Shown: piece by piece, positions 63,981-64,000 of the stretch
How positions within the stretch are numbered: the first letter of the stretch is position 1
Layout: every line of letters begins with the position of its first letter
Origin: Syngnathus acus
Taxonomy: Eukaryota > Chordata > Actinopteri > Syngnathiformes > Syngnathidae
Reading direction: 5' to 3'
DNA length: 64,000 bases
NCBI RefSeq assembly: GCF_901709675.1
Contig: NC_051088.1
Span: forward strand, 17,348,693-17,412,692
Notes under the pieces: generated by a model
The model's database searches: none
Told to the model about the DNA's origin: nothing
The model's input: only the letters and a program-made list of their open reading frames with translations
Position numbers and translations under genes: made by a program

Positions 63981-64000
63981 AATTTATACATCAAAATGTT

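Overview
The window is eukaryotic nuclear DNA from a ray-finned fish, most likely a compact-genome percomorph teleost. The genes are vertebrate-specific families cut by GT-AG introns, many only 70-300 bp long, and the spaces between them hold typical teleost repeat debris (Tc1-like and hAT relics, short palindromic MITEs, GGAT-tailed retroposons). No bacterial or viral genes were seen.

Six protein-coding genes can be built exon by exon. From left to right they are syp (synaptophysin, minus, 2283-11238), cacna1f (L-type calcium channel Cav1.4 alpha1, minus, 13063-28959, 47 coding exons), timm17b (inner-membrane translocase, minus, 30754-32354), pqbp1 (plus, 33625-35492), gpkow (minus, 35969-39430), and the 5' part of a MAGI-type scaffold gene, probably magix (plus, 50489 to beyond the right edge). 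All five complete models close in frame when the exon lengths are summed: 294, 2032, 166, 223 and 519 residues.

Every one of these genes has an orthologue in the human Xp11.23 cluster. Neighbour pairs known there (SYP/CACNA1F, TIMM17B/PQBP1 head-to-head, GPKOW/MAGIX) are kept here in a tighter arrangement. syp and cacna1f serve synaptic vesicles and ribbon-synapse calcium entry, pqbp1 and gpkow serve the spliceosome, and timm17b serves mitochondrial import, so the block is a conserved neighbourhood rather than one pathway.

Region by region: 1-2180 is repeat-poor intergenic DNA; 2180-11400 is syp with two long introns and a CRE-containing promoter; 11.4-12.9 kb is intergenic; 12.9-29.0 kb is cacna1f, including a 91-bp AT-AC (U12-type) intron; 29-30.7 kb is intergenic with Tc1 debris; 30.7-39.5 kb is a dense cluster of timm17b, pqbp1 and gpkow with CRE-bearing promoters; 39.5-50.5 kb has no recognised coding exon and may hold the distal magix promoter; 50.5-64 kb carries the first four magix coding exons in long introns. 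I found no wholly new system. The best second-look items are the minor-class intron, a Gly-rich microexon in the channel, a cluster of perfect CRE palindromes at promoters, the pqbp1/gpkow 3' overlap, the full PDZ-guanylate-kinase start of fish magix, and an unexplained open frame beside timm17b. Splice-site coordinates were assigned by hand and may be off by a base in places.
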